DNA of 64,000 nt from Salinimonas marina (GTDB lineage: Bacteria; Pseudomonadota; Gammaproteobacteria; Enterobacterales; Alteromonadaceae), in contig NZ_CP064795.1 of NCBI RefSeq assembly GCF_015644725.1, positions 1,858,501-1,922,500 of the forward strand, read 5' to 3'. The notes below the pieces were generated by a model. The model was not told where the DNA came from and made no database searches. It saw nothing but the letters and a program-made list of their open reading frames with translations. Position 1 is the first letter of the stretch. Every line of letters starts with the position of its first letter. Positions 1 through 8,446 of the stretch are shown here, piece by piece. The position numbers and the translations under genes were made by a program.

Positions 1-601
1 CAGGGACCAGGTAGGCGCTCCAACCCTCAACGGCGCCGGGCTGAAAGCTTACGTAGACAATCAGTGCAATGATAATAATGACCAGGGTCGGCATAAGCCG
101 CACGGACCATTTTTCAATGCCCGCCTTCACCCCGCCCAATACGATGAAAGAATTGATCATCATAAAGCCGGCACAAAACAGAATATTTCGGGTGTCAGAA
201 AAGGTAAGCAGCCATTGGGAGGCGGTCTGTGCGCCAATGAGATTGGCGCCGGCATCGGCAAAATAGGCAAGCATCCAGCCACCTACAATCGCATAAAACG
301 CGAGTATCAGGGATACGGTTACACAACCCCAGATTCCGGTTAACCGACCCGCCATATTGTTCGATATTTTACCCAGGGCGTCGACCATGTTGGAGCGATT
401 TGCCCGGCCGATAATCAGTTCAGCCATCAGCACCGGGTAAGCCAGTACAAAAGCCAGTAATAAATAAACTAATACAAATGCCGCTCCGCCGTTACTGGCT
501 ACCTGGGTGGGAAACCCCCAGATATTTCCAAGCCCTACTGCAGAGCCCGCAGCAGCCAGTATAAAGCCGATACGGGAAGAGAATTCACCGCGCATAGCCA
601 T
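1..601 (-). CDS. NSS-family sodium-dependent transporter (5' part only)
   Basis: Sodium-coupled symporter of the neurotransmitter:sodium symporter (SNF/NSS) family, inner membrane, probably for an amino acid or similar small molecule. The first 200 codons are in the window; the gene runs off the left edge. The N-terminus begins MAMRGEFSSR and continues with the family hallmark of TM1, GSAVGLGNIWGFP followed by SNGGAAF, which forms the unwound substrate and sodium site. Further hydrophobic segments follow around residues 45-65, 90-115, 140-160 and 170-190. I chose the ATG at 601 because AGGA lies about 8 bases upstream; an ATG two codons later (595) is possible. Substrate cannot be read from the sequence. 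It is separated from prc by a terminator, so it is its own transcription unit. Confidence 0.88.
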   Translation of the reverse strand, partial: MAMRGEFSSRIGFILAAAGSAVGLGNIWGFPTQVASNGGAAFVLVYLLLAFVLAYPVLMAELIIGRANRSNMVDALGKISNNMAGRLTGIWGCVTVSLILAFYAIVGGWMLAYFADAGANLIGAQTASQWLLTFSDTRNILFCAGFMMINSFIVLGGVKAGIEKWSVRLMPTLVIIIIALIVYVSFQPGAVEGWSAYLVP

Positions 602-649
602 GATGATGTTCCTGCTTATTATTGTTGTCGTTAGTGTGCTTTACACGCA

Positions 650-678
650 AAAAAGGCTGGCTCAGCACCAGCCTTTTT
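650..678 (-). terminator. Rho-independent terminator after prc
   Basis: Perfect 11-bp inverted repeat (AAAAAGGCTGG, 7-nt loop, CCAGCCTTTTT) directly after the prc stop. The arms carry A and T tracts at both outer ends, so it could work in both directions, but only prc ends here. Confidence 0.85.
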
Positions 679-690
679 CACTTATTTTTA

Positions 691-2742
691 TTAATTATGA
701 TGTATTGCGTACTTGCCAGTATTCAGCATGTCATAGGTAATGTTGGCCGCCTCCTTCAAAAACGGGTCAACTTTTTCCAGTTCTTCTTCAACATCATCGG
801 ACAGATCATCCAGCTTTTTGACTGGTTTTTCACCCATACGAGTCAGACGCTCATTTACACGGGCCAGTTCCTGTTGCTCCTGTTCCTCTTTTTCAGCCAG
901 TCTTTCTGACTCAACCAGAGACACAAAATCACGGGCCTTTTTCTCTTTGTAATCTTCAATATCTTCGTAGATATAGGCGAATTCCGGATCCTGCATAATT
1001 CGCTTGTTATGTTTGGCGGTCAACACATCCAGGGCATTCTGACCATCGGCAAAGGTGGCGTAATTCGCCCGCTCGATACTGTCATACGGCAGCGCTGATT
1101 CTTCCTGGCTTTCGCCCCACTCTGCCGGGTCTATCGGTGATGGATATAAAATATCCGGTACCACACCCTTGTGCTGCGTGCTGCCACCGTTAATGCGATA
1201 GAATTTGGCGATGGTAAACTGCACGCTGCCTAGCGGATTTTCATACAAATCGTAAATCCGGCCAAGCCCGCGGTGCTGTTGTACGGTGCCTTTACCAAAG
1301 GTTTGCTCACCGATAATCAACGCGCGATTGTAATCCTGCATGGCTGCGGCAAAAATTTCAGACGCTGACGCACTATAGCGGTCGACCAACACTGTCAGCG
1401 GGCCATCATAAGCCACACTACTGTCAGTATCGCGATTGACGCTGACTTTGCCTTCGCCATAACGAATTTGTACCACCGGGCCTTTTTCGATAAATAAGCC
1501 GGACAGTAAGGTCGCCTCCGTCAGCGAGCCACCGCCATTACCGCGCAAATCTACAATAACGCCTTTCACATTCTGGGCTTTAAGCGCTTCAACTTCTTTT
1601 TGCACATCGGCATGCAGGTTATTGTAAAAGCTGGGGATGGTGATAACGCCCAGCTTTTCACCCTGATGCGGGCCGCTGTCCGGTACATAGACTTCAGATT
1701 TTGCCGCCCGATCTTCAAGTTTAATCTTGTCCCGGGTCAGACTGACCACCGACATCGATTTGCTTTCGGTCGCGCCTTTTTGCACCTGTAAGCGTACGGT
1801 AGAGCCTTTCGGACCTTTAATCAGATCCACCACCTCATCCAGTCGCCAGCCGACGACATCGACAAACTCCTCATCATCCTGGGCCACCCCGATAATTTTA
1901 TCTTCTGGCTTCAGGGCATTGGATTTGTCGGCCGGGCCACCCGGCACAATACTCTTGATGATGGTGAAGTCTTCTTCGCTTTGCAGTACCGCCCCAATGC
2001 CTTCAAATGACAGGTTCATCTCCATTTGGAAACGATCGGCGTTGCGGGGCGATAAGTAGCTGGTATGCGCTTCGATGGTACGGGCGAAGGAATTCATCAC
2101 CGTTTGAAACACATCTTCGCTCTGGGTCTGTTTCAGACGTTTAATAGCCCGGTTATAACGCTTGGTCAGAAGCTCTTTCGCTTCTTCCCAGGTCTTGCCG
2201 GCCAGTATCAGGTTCAGGGCATCGTATTTGACCCGTTGTCGCCAGATTTCGTCTAATTCGGCTTCGCTGGTCGCCCACGAAGCATCTTCGCGGTCGTAAT
2301 AAAATTTATCATCCGCTTTTTCAAAGTCGAATGGTTGTTCCAATAAAGTCAGGGCATACTCAAACCGCTGCAAGCGGCGCTCAGACGTCTGGTTGAAAAT
2401 ATCATAAGCAACCTTCAGGTTGCCTCTGGATAAGGCTTCATCAAAATCATCGCGATAGCGATCAAATTGTTCGATATCAGATTTGAGCAGCACCTGCTTA
2501 TTGCTGTCTAACGCTTTCAGATAACGGTTAAAAACCTGCTCTGAAAGCGCATTATCCAACGCAATTTCCTTATAATGAGCCCGGGTAAACAACGCACTTA
2601 CCCGTTTTGCGGCCACACTATGCTGGGACTCTTGTTGCAGAATAGGCAGTTCATCAACCTCTGCGGTGGTGGTCACAGCACCAGCGCCAACTCCAAGAGT
2701 TAAGAATGCACTGGCAATGGAAATACGAAGGATATCTTTCAT
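691..2742 (-). CDS. prc: Tail-specific (C-terminal processing) periplasmic protease Prc/Tsp
   Basis: Periplasmic S41 serine protease that degrades ssrA-like tagged and misfolded proteins and, in E. coli, trims FtsI and controls murein hydrolases. 683 aa, close to the E. coli length. An N-terminal signal-like segment (MKDILRISIASAFLTLGVGAG) precedes the helical N-domain. A PDZ domain lies around residues 240-325. The S41 core contains DLRGNGGG near 398-405, YSASASEIF near 456-464 and TFGKGT near 481-486. By spacing to the E. coli enzyme, the Ser/Lys dyad is S459 and K484. The long C-terminal region is rich in Glu/Lys and matches the family's DUF3340 tail. It starts 4 bases after proQ ends, the same proQ-prc order as in enterobacteria, so the two are cotranscribed. 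Confidence 0.95.
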   Translation of the reverse strand: MKDILRISIASAFLTLGVGAGAVTTTAEVDELPILQQESQHSVAAKRVSALFTRAHYKEIALDNALSEQVFNRYLKALDSNKQVLLKSDIEQFDRYRDDFDEALSRGNLKVAYDIFNQTSERRLQRFEYALTLLEQPFDFEKADDKFYYDREDASWATSEAELDEIWRQRVKYDALNLILAGKTWEEAKELLTKRYNRAIKRLKQTQSEDVFQTVMNSFARTIEAHTSYLSPRNADRFQMEMNLSFEGIGAVLQSEEDFTIIKSIVPGGPADKSNALKPEDKIIGVAQDDEEFVDVVGWRLDEVVDLIKGPKGSTVRLQVQKGATESKSMSVVSLTRDKIKLEDRAAKSEVYVPDSGPHQGEKLGVITIPSFYNNLHADVQKEVEALKAQNVKGVIVDLRGNGGGSLTEATLLSGLFIEKGPVVQIRYGEGKVSVNRDTDSSVAYDGPLTVLVDRYSASASEIFAAAMQDYNRALIIGEQTFGKGTVQQHRGLGRIYDLYENPLGSVQFTIAKFYRINGGSTQHKGVVPDILYPSPIDPAEWGESQEESALPYDSIERANYATFADGQNALDVLTAKHNKRIMQDPEFAYIYEDIEDYKEKKARDFVSLVESERLAEKEEQEQQELARVNERLTRMGEKPVKKLDDLSDDVEEELEKVDPFLKEAANITYDMLNTGKYAIHHN

Positions 2743-2746
2743 TTTA

Positions 2747-3406
2747 CTACCTCTTGGAACTTGCCAAACGTAGAGCGTCGGAATTTACTTTCACGACCAT
2801 GCCGCTATCCAGTTGGACATGTATACCGTCTTTGGCAACTTCAGTTATTACGGCAGGCATCGGTGCCTTACCCAGTTTCACCGTCACTCTGGTGCCGGAT
2901 TGCAGATCACCATCGGACAATTTTGCCGGGGGTGTCTTCATTGGTCTGTCAGATTTCGGTTTAGTTCCTTTGTGCGTGTCTTCACGACGCTTATCACCAC
3001 TCGCTTTTGGCGGTGGACGACGAGCCGGACGTGGCTTTTCACCTTCGCGTGGTTGGCGTGCTTTACGCTTTTCCGCGGCTTTGGCTTTGCTTTCTTCTAA
3101 TTGCACCTGTGCGTGATCGGCATGCTCTTTTTCTATCTGAGCATCCTGATTACCATCAAGGTCAACACGATAAGCGCCTTCCTTGATACTGTGCAAATAG
3201 CGCCAGCTGTTAGTGTAATGACGCAAAGTTGAACGTAACAGGGTCTTACTGACCCGTTCTTCATCTTCAAGTCGCGCAGCCAATTCCTGAAATATGCCAA
3301 TTTTCAGAGGGCGGGCTTCGCCCTGGGTGGAGAAACAGTGTGGAAAACGCTCGGCAAGATAAGCGATGACTTCTTTACTGTTAGAAAACTTCTCTGGTGC
3401 TTCCAT
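2747..3406 (-). CDS. proQ: RNA chaperone ProQ
   Basis: Global RNA-binding protein of the FinO/ProQ family that binds structured sRNAs and mRNA 3' ends. 219 aa. The FinO domain occupies about residues 5-115, with the recognisable stretches YLAERFPHCF, KIGIFQEL and LRSTLRHYTNSWRYL. A highly basic, Lys/Arg/Pro-rich linker (about 115-165) follows. The C-terminal Tudor-like domain begins at about 170 (SGTRVTVKLGKAPMPAVI) and ends with VKVNSDALRLA. All three parts of the standard architecture are present. It sits between a small unknown gene and prc on the same strand, and probably belongs to the msrC-orf-proQ-prc transcript. Confidence 0.95.
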   Translation of the reverse strand: MEAPEKFSNSKEVIAYLAERFPHCFSTQGEARPLKIGIFQELAARLEDEERVSKTLLRSTLRHYTNSWRYLHSIKEGAYRVDLDGNQDAQIEKEHADHAQVQLEESKAKAAEKRKARQPREGEKPRPARRPPPKASGDKRREDTHKGTKPKSDRPMKTPPAKLSDGDLQSGTRVTVKLGKAPMPAVITEVAKDGIHVQLDSGMVVKVNSDALRLASSKR

Positions 3407-3421
3407 TAAATTTAACGCTAG

Positions 3422-3712
3422 TTAGTAAAATTCCGAATTATCCGCATCATCCCAAGTTGCCAGCGTGTGGTCAACCCAATCCAGCAATTCGTCGTCCTCA
3501 ATCTCCAATAAACTGCGATTTTGTTGCCATTGCTCCCAGGTGTAGTGCAATATTCGTTCAAGTCGCTCTGTTTCAATATCTTCTGCTGCGCGATCGTACA
3601 TCGCATGAAGAATAAAATTCAAACGTTCGGCGGCTTCAGATGGATCCTCATGGCGCTCATCCATATCATTGGTAGTGGCCAGTACCACGTGAATATCGAC
3701 ACTATCTTTCAT
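3422..3712 (-). CDS. Small acidic protein of unknown function between msrC and proQ
   Basis: 96 aa, start MKDSVDIHVV. No family recognised. The protein is very acidic, lacks Cys, has no signal peptide or membrane segment, and looks like a compact helical cytoplasmic protein (for example ERLNFILHAMYDRAAEDIE and LLEIEDDELLDWVDHTLATW, several Trp residues). Its ATG overlaps the msrC stop (ATGA), which supports both the start and translational coupling, and proQ begins 15 bases after its stop. Being locked into the msrC-proQ-prc operon suggests a real, translated gene, but no function can be inferred. Confidence 0.75.
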   Translation of the reverse strand: MKDSVDIHVVLATTNDMDERHEDPSEAAERLNFILHAMYDRAAEDIETERLERILHYTWEQWQQNRSLLEIEDDELLDWVDHTLATWDDADNSEFY

Positions 3713-4164
3713 TGCTGGCTCTCAATAAATAGCTTTACGATGTGGGTCAGACCCGCTTCATCTTCTGCATCAAAGCGATTGTACTGCGGGCTATCAATAT
3801 CCAGTACACCCAGTAATTTGTTATCAATTACAATGGGAATAACAATTTCTGAATTAGAAGCAGCATCACAGGCAATATGCCCGTCAAACTGATGAACATC
3901 GCTAATACGTTGGGTGGTTTGCTGCGCCGCTGCCGTGCCACATACGCCCTTGCCCATTTCAATCCGGATACAGGCAGGCTGGCCCTGAAACGGTCCCAAC
4001 ACCAGCTGGTCTTCTTTATACAAATAAAATCCGGCCCAATTCACCTCAGCCAGTTCGTTATACAACAAGGCGCTGATATTGGCCATGTTGGCAATGGTGT
4101 CAGACTCCCCGCTGAGCAGCGCCTGTGCCTGCTGCCCCAGCCGCTGATAAAATGCATTCGACAA
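3709..4164 (-). CDS. msrC: Free methionine-(R)-sulfoxide reductase (GAF domain)
   Basis: GAF-domain enzyme that reduces free methionine-R-sulfoxide in the cytoplasm using thioredoxin. 151 aa, a single GAF domain. The three cysteines that define the fRMsr family are present at C65, C75 (GKGVCGTAA) and C99 (HIACDA). Their spacing of 10 and 24 residues is the same as C84/C94/C118 of the E. coli enzyme, so the enzyme should be active. Typical landmarks VNWAGFYL and LGVLDIDSP are also seen. It lies 21 bases after the SIMPL gene and overlaps the next small gene by 4 bases, at the head of the segment leading to proQ-prc, an order shared with enterobacteria (yebR-proQ-prc neighbourhood). Confidence 0.92.
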   Translation of the reverse strand: MSNAFYQRLGQQAQALLSGESDTIANMANISALLYNELAEVNWAGFYLYKEDQLVLGPFQGQPACIRIEMGKGVCGTAAAQQTTQRISDVHQFDGHIACDAASNSEIVIPIVIDNKLLGVLDIDSPQYNRFDAEDEAGLTHIVKLFIESQQ

Positions 4165-4185
4165 GTATTTTCTCCACTTTGAGTG

Positions 4186-4884
4186 TTATTGGGTTAACGT
4201 AAACGTTGCGTTAACGGTGGCCTCTATATGTTGCTGTCCCGGTAAACTGCCTGAGGCGCCGTCGGCCATCATCATGGTTGCGCGGCCCTCGGTGACGATT
4301 CTGCCACTATGGCCTTCGCTAATTTGAGTGACCTTACCTATTTTTGCGCCAAGCTGCCCGGCCAGTAACTCAGCCTTTGATTTTGCGTCGTCGATGGCAT
4401 TTATCAAGGCCTGTTCGTATGCTTTTTGCGGATTAGAGGCGATTAGCTCAAAACGACTGATTCGGGTCACACCGCGTTTGAGGGCCCCATCAATTAAATG
4501 ACTGTATTGATCGAGCACATCGTGTTCGATGGTAACTTCCCGGCTAAGCACAAACCCATTTTCAACTCTGCCCTTGGGCCCGTTCTCATAGCGCGGATGC
4601 AAACGTATTTGCATGGTCTGAATATTTTTTTGCTGCACATTGTCATTCAGTAAAAAGTTGGTGAGCTGATGGATATCGTGTTGCAGCTGCTCTTTAAGCT
4701 TGGTAACGGTCTGACCTTTTTGCTCCAGTACAAAGGTAACCGTAAATCGGTCAGGCACCACAGCCACACTGCCTGAACCACTGACATTAATCACATCGGG
4801 ACTGGCCTCCTGCGCCTGGACCATCATTGCGGGTGCCAGCATTACCAGCCATCCAAACCAGGTGATACGTAAATAATGCTGCAT
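4186..4884 (-). CDS. SIMPL (DUF541) domain periplasmic protein
   Basis: 232 aa. An N-terminal signal peptide (hydrophobic segment to about residue 24, cleavage near VQAQEA) is followed by a SIMPL/DUF541 domain. Family landmarks are INVSGSGSVAVVPDRFTVTF near residue 32, the central FVLSREVTIE region, and DDAKSKAELLAGQLGAKIG near 165-185. Bacterial SIMPL proteins are periplasmic or outer-membrane associated and linked to oxidative stress tolerance; the molecular role is not settled. It precedes msrC by 21 bases on the same strand, so cotranscription with the methionine sulfoxide reductase is plausible and would fit an oxidative stress theme (inference). Confidence 0.85.
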   Translation of the reverse strand: MQHYLRITWFGWLVMLAPAMMVQAQEASPDVINVSGSGSVAVVPDRFTVTFVLEQKGQTVTKLKEQLQHDIHQLTNFLLNDNVQQKNIQTMQIRLHPRYENGPKGRVENGFVLSREVTIEHDVLDQYSHLIDGALKRGVTRISRFELIASNPQKAYEQALINAIDDAKSKAELLAGQLGAKIGKVTQISEGHSGRIVTEGRATMMMADGASGSLPGQQHIEATVNATFTLTQ

Positions 4885-5525
4885 AAAAAATTTCCTTCGT
4901 CGTAGTTATAGAAGCTGTACTATGCAAAATCCAGTCTGAATCAAAGATGAACCATTCACCGTTACGTTTCAGCCGAAAAACCAATAGCTTACTGCTCTGG
5001 CTGCTAGTATAACGGCTGCGTCGGTGGTCCGGCAGCATATTATCGCAGGATGCATCTGTTTTATCCCGATCCGCGCCCGGAACACTGCACGAATGCTGCT
5101 CGAAGACTGTAAGGTGACTGCAACCACACCAAACTCAGTGCTGGTAACGCATGCTGGAAACACACCGCAAAGTTACTGCCGGCGTGCCGTTAAAAAAGCA
5201 GCACCGAGATCGCGACCTCCCCATCGTTTGTTGCTGGCTCAATACTGATATAAGGTATTTAATCCTTTACGATCCGCGCTGATGGGCATAATTTTAGTAA
5301 AGCTTAGCGATGGTAATTCAGCCAATACTGAAAGTGGGTTGGCGGTAAAGAATGCTTCTTCTCATGTTACAGGAGGCAACGCTACCTCAACGGCTGGCCG
5401 GCAGTAAAAATAGCCTGAGAATGAAACAATCCAGATTGAGGAAGGCAAGCCTTTTAGGTTGCATTTTAAAAAGCAAGGTTATAAGCTTGCAATAACAAAG
5501 GCAACTTTATATGCTTGCTTAAGGA
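4885..5525. other. 641-bp divergent intergenic region, no gene seen
   Basis: It lies between the divergent SIMPL and SatD-like genes. Short open frames exist on both strands (for example 5024-5248 plus and 4969-5163 minus) but none has a good ribosome site or recognisable sequence. The last 80 bases hold a cluster of AAGCAAG/GCTTGC motifs described separately. The rest shows no terminator, tRNA or repeat that I can identify. Confidence 0.5.
5479..5518 (+). promoter_or_regulatory. Direct repeat TTATAWGCTTGC before the SatD-like gene
   Basis: TTATAAGCTTGC (5479-5490) and TTATATGCTTGC (5507-5518) are 28 bases apart, end-to-end near the start codon at 5526. An AAGCAAG at 5471 pairs as an inverted copy with the CTTGCTT at 5514-5520. 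The downstream protein carries its own helix-turn-helix, so an autoregulatory operator is a reasonable guess (inference). Confidence 0.4.
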
Positions 5526-6170
5526 ATGCTTATGATAGCCGTGATTACCGGCGACCTGGTCGATTCTACCCAGCTTAGTCCGGCGGATTACCAAATAACC
5601 GTCAAGGCGTTAAAAACCTATCTGACCACCCTGGTTAAGGATTATGACGCCATCTACAGCGTTTATCGCGGAGATGGGTTTCAGCTGGTGTCGCCCCATG
5701 CGGCACAGCTGGCCACCCTGATGCTCAGGACCAAACTGTGGCTGGCTGCCGGTAAACAGGCACCACCGGTGCAATGTGCATTGGCCGGGGTGTGTGGCAG
5801 TGGCACTATTCATGGCGATGACCCGGGAGAACATACGGGACCGGCGCTGATAACCTCTGGCCGCACCCTTGACGGACTCCGCGGGCCTCAACTTAGTATA
5901 GAAATTGAAAACAGCCCTTACAATGAGGCGCTGGCGGTATTGTGTGTACAACAAAGCTACCTGTTAAACCGCCTATCTGAAAGCCAGTCTGAATTACTGT
6001 ATAGGTATGTGGAACGACAATTTCCCACCCATCAGCAACTGGCAGATCAGCTTGGAACCTCACGCCAGAATATCAGTGAGCGCCTGCGAGCCGCGGGCGC
6101 CGACCCATTGGTCAGGTTTATAGATTTTGTTGATAAGTGTTGTCAGGCCTGTTTGCAGGAGCGCCCATGA
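5526..6170 (+). CDS. SatD-like protein with C-terminal helix-turn-helix
   Basis: 214 aa. The N-terminus (MLMIAVITGDLVDSTQLSP) matches the opening of the SatD family, known from the Streptococcus mutans acid-tolerance locus; the biochemical role of the family is not known. The central part (VYRGDGFQLVSP, TSGRTLDGLRG) resembles a nucleotide-cyclase-like fold in outline, which is a guess. The C-terminal 45 residues contain a clear helix-turn-helix of the sigma-region-4 kind: HQQLADQLGTSRQNISERLR at about 171-190. The stop overlaps the next start (ATGA), so it is coupled to the DUF3307 membrane protein, the usual partner. No signal peptide or membrane segment is seen. It probably senses or regulates something for its membrane partner. 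Confidence 0.7.
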   Translation: MLMIAVITGDLVDSTQLSPADYQITVKALKTYLTTLVKDYDAIYSVYRGDGFQLVSPHAAQLATLMLRTKLWLAAGKQAPPVQCALAGVCGSGTIHGDDPGEHTGPALITSGRTLDGLRGPQLSIEIENSPYNEALAVLCVQQSYLLNRLSESQSELLYRYVERQFPTHQQLADQLGTSRQNISERLRAAGADPLVRFIDFVDKCCQACLQERP

Positions 6171-6901
6171 CCTTATTGCTATTATTATTAAGCGCCCATT
6201 TTATTGGTGATTTTTATCTGCAACCCAACCACTGGATTGCCGATCGACATGCTCATAAAGCTCGCTCTGTGGCCCTTTACAAACATACGGCTATGCATGC
6301 CGTACTGGCCGCCATAGCATTTTATTTTGCCGGGTACGACTGGAGCACTCTTGGGGCCGGCACCCTGGTCGTGGCAGTAAGCCATGGGCTGATTGACTAC
6401 TTCAAAGCGGGCCGCACCTCCACCTTAGCCTTTGTGGTGGATCAACTTGCCCATCTGCTGATCATTGGCATCGTGTGCGCCGTGGCTTTGAATCTCACCG
6501 TGGGCCAGCTACAGGGATATTTTTTGTCACTGCGCCAGCCAGCATGGCTGATCTATCTGCTCGGGTATTTATTTATTTTACAACCTGCCAGTATTCTTAT
6601 TGCCCAGGTACTTGCCGGCCACACAGCCCGGTTACAAAATACGGATAGCCAGAGTCTGGGAAGCGCCGGGCGCTGGATTGGCTATGTTGAAAGATTGTTA
6701 GCATTATCCTTTGTATTGGTGGAGCAATACACCGGGCTGGGCTTTCTGGTGGCAACCAAAACGGTCTTCCGGGTGGGCGATTTGTCTAAAAGTAAAGACA
6801 TGCGTCTGACCGAATACATGATGTTAGGCACCCTGATCAGTTTTGCTATTGCGCTTATCACCGGCTGGAGTATTAACTGGGCGCACGCCGTGCTTAACTG
6901 A
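6167..6901 (+). CDS. DUF3307 polytopic membrane protein
   Basis: Integral membrane protein of the DUF3307 family, partner of SatD-like proteins in many bacteria. I start it at the ATG at 6167, which overlaps the upstream stop and has AGGAGC before it, giving 244 aa beginning MTLLLLLLSAHFIGDFYLQ; the open frame extends 10 codons further upstream. The family signature is the polar N-terminal helix with AHFIGDFYLQ, followed by HKARSVALYKHTAMHA and SHGLIDYFK, which place conserved His, Asp and Tyr residues in or near the membrane. About six hydrophobic segments follow, ending at ISFAIALITGWSINWAHAVL. Function unknown; cytoplasmic membrane location is certain. Confidence 0.8.
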   Translation: MTLLLLLLSAHFIGDFYLQPNHWIADRHAHKARSVALYKHTAMHAVLAAIAFYFAGYDWSTLGAGTLVVAVSHGLIDYFKAGRTSTLAFVVDQLAHLLIIGIVCAVALNLTVGQLQGYFLSLRQPAWLIYLLGYLFILQPASILIAQVLAGHTARLQNTDSQSLGSAGRWIGYVERLLALSFVLVEQYTGLGFLVATKTVFRVGDLSKSKDMRLTEYMMLGTLISFAIALITGWSINWAHAVLN

Positions 6902-6922
6902 GTTAACCACGGCAGTTCAGGC

Positions 6923-6978
6923 GCTATCGCAACCTGCCGCTACCAGATCTTCTGTTAAGGGCATAATGTTGCGATAGC
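6923..6978. repeat. 11-bp perfect inverted repeat between convergent genes
   Basis: GCTATCGCAAC at 6923-6933 and GTTGCGATAGC at 6968-6978 lie between the convergent DUF3307 and aminotransferase genes. The 34-base separation is long for an intrinsic terminator and there is no T tract, so it may be a long-loop hairpin that ends or stabilises both transcripts. Confidence 0.4.
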
Positions 6979-6993
6979 ACTGGCGGCCAGGGG

Positions 6994-8118
6994 TTAGCGA
7001 ATCACTTTTGCCACACTGGCCACGCAATGGTCAATATTACGATCTTTACAGGCATGGCCCATCAGACCGATACGCCAGACCTTGCCGGCCAGCTCACCCA
7101 GGCCGGCGCCAATTTCAAGATTAAACGACTCCAGCAGCAGCCGGCGGGCTTTTGCATCGTCCACACCTTCAGGAATAAAGACCGAATTAAGCTGGGGCAA
7201 ACGAAATTCTTTGGCTACGGCAAACTCAATGCCCAGTGCGTCTAAGCCATTATACAATTTTTCATGGCCCCGCTGATGCCGCTGCCAGGCGTTTTCCAGA
7301 CCTTCTTCACGCAACATCAGTAACGACTCATGCAACGCATACAGACTGTTGACCGGGGCGGTATGATGATAGGCCCTTTTGCCGCTCTCGCCCCAGTAGC
7401 CAACAATCAGATTCATATCCAGAAACCAGCTTTGTACGGGCGTTTTACGCTGTTGAATGACCGCTACCGCCGCCGGGCTGAAAGATACCGGTGAAAGACC
7501 CGGCACACAGCTCAGGCATTTTTGCGAGCCTGAATAAATAGCATCCACACCCCAGCCATCCACATCAACTTCTATTCCGCCTAATGAGGTAACCGCATCT
7601 ACCACCGACAAACATTTATATTGCCTGGCAAGGGCGCACAGGCTGGCGGCATCATTGCGCACTCCGGTTGATGTCTCTGCATGCACAAAGGCCAGCAGTT
7701 TTGTATCCGGATGTGCTTTGAGGGTATCTTTCACCTTTTGCAAACTGGTTTGCTGGCCCCACGGATCTTCGACCTTTATTGCCTGGCCACCACAGCGGGT
7801 GACATTTTCGACCATACGCTGTCCGAAAATACCGTTGATACACACTACGACTTTGTCGCCAGGCTCCACCAGATTAACAAAACATGCTTCCATCCCCGCC
7901 GAACCGGGTGCCGACACCGGCATGGTAAGGGCATTTTTGGTTTGCAAGGCATATTGCAGCAAACCCTTTATTTCATCCATCAAATCAATAAACACAGGAT
8001 CAAGATGGCCAAGGGTAGGCCGGGCCATGGCGTTGAGTACCCGGGGGCTGACATCTGAGGGACCCGGGCCCATCAGGGTTCGTTCTGGCGGAATAAATGT
8101 AGCAGGTAGGGTCATCAA
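6994..8118 (-). CDS. Class V aminotransferase, alanine/serine-glyoxylate type
   Basis: PLP enzyme of the AGXT-like class V aminotransferases, expected to transfer an amino group from alanine or serine to glyoxylate; related members use phosphonates. 374 aa. The N-terminal LMGPGPSDVSPRVL and the block HLDPVFIDLMDEI are typical of the AGXT group. The small-domain loop APGSAGMEA binds PLP phosphate, VVDAVTSLGG carries the PLP-pyridine aspartate, and the Schiff-base lysine is K200 in YSGSQKCLS. The C-terminal domain ends KVWRIGLMGHACKDRN, also typical. It stands alone on the minus strand, convergent with the DUF3307 gene. Exact substrate cannot be told from sequence; alanine-glyoxylate is the default. 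Confidence 0.85.
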   Translation of the reverse strand: MMTLPATFIPPERTLMGPGPSDVSPRVLNAMARPTLGHLDPVFIDLMDEIKGLLQYALQTKNALTMPVSAPGSAGMEACFVNLVEPGDKVVVCINGIFGQRMVENVTRCGGQAIKVEDPWGQQTSLQKVKDTLKAHPDTKLLAFVHAETSTGVRNDAASLCALARQYKCLSVVDAVTSLGGIEVDVDGWGVDAIYSGSQKCLSCVPGLSPVSFSPAAVAVIQQRKTPVQSWFLDMNLIVGYWGESGKRAYHHTAPVNSLYALHESLLMLREEGLENAWQRHQRGHEKLYNGLDALGIEFAVAKEFRLPQLNSVFIPEGVDDAKARRLLLESFNLEIGAGLGELAGKVWRIGLMGHACKDRNIDHCVASVAKVIR

Positions 8119-8410
8119 AATACCTTATCTTTTATGAGGGCAGAAACACTATTGTGGCAACTCCACCTTAAAAGCTCAATCGGCTATATCCGGTATTCGG
8201 CAGAAAAATAGGGTTACTAGTTGATCTGACTTTCAGGCTAAAAAGTATATTAGGCCATTATTTTTTTGTAGCAGAGGTTTTGCTACTGACCTGTGAAACT
8301 CATCGGAGTAGTTAAAAATTTATTTCGAATCAGAGTGTTAGAACTACAACGCCAGAGCGTTGCATAGATTAGAAAAAATTTATACAATATTGTTTATATT
8401 TTAATCATTT

Positions 8411-8440
8411 TTGCTCTATTATTACTATTCGCTTTATTAT
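8411..8440 (+). promoter_or_regulatory. Sigma-70-like promoter for the sRNA candidate
   Basis: TTGCTC (8411-8416) and TATTAT (8435-8440) with an 18-base spacer point to transcription starting near 8447. No open reading frame of note follows, but a strong plus-strand terminator comes about 80 bases later. Confidence 0.5.
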
Positions 8441-8446
8441 TTGCAT

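Noticed and set aside
5024..5248. 74-codon plus-strand ORF in the SIMPL-SatD gap
   Set aside because: Unusual composition, no ribosome binding site, overlapped by minus-strand frames; nothing to support it.
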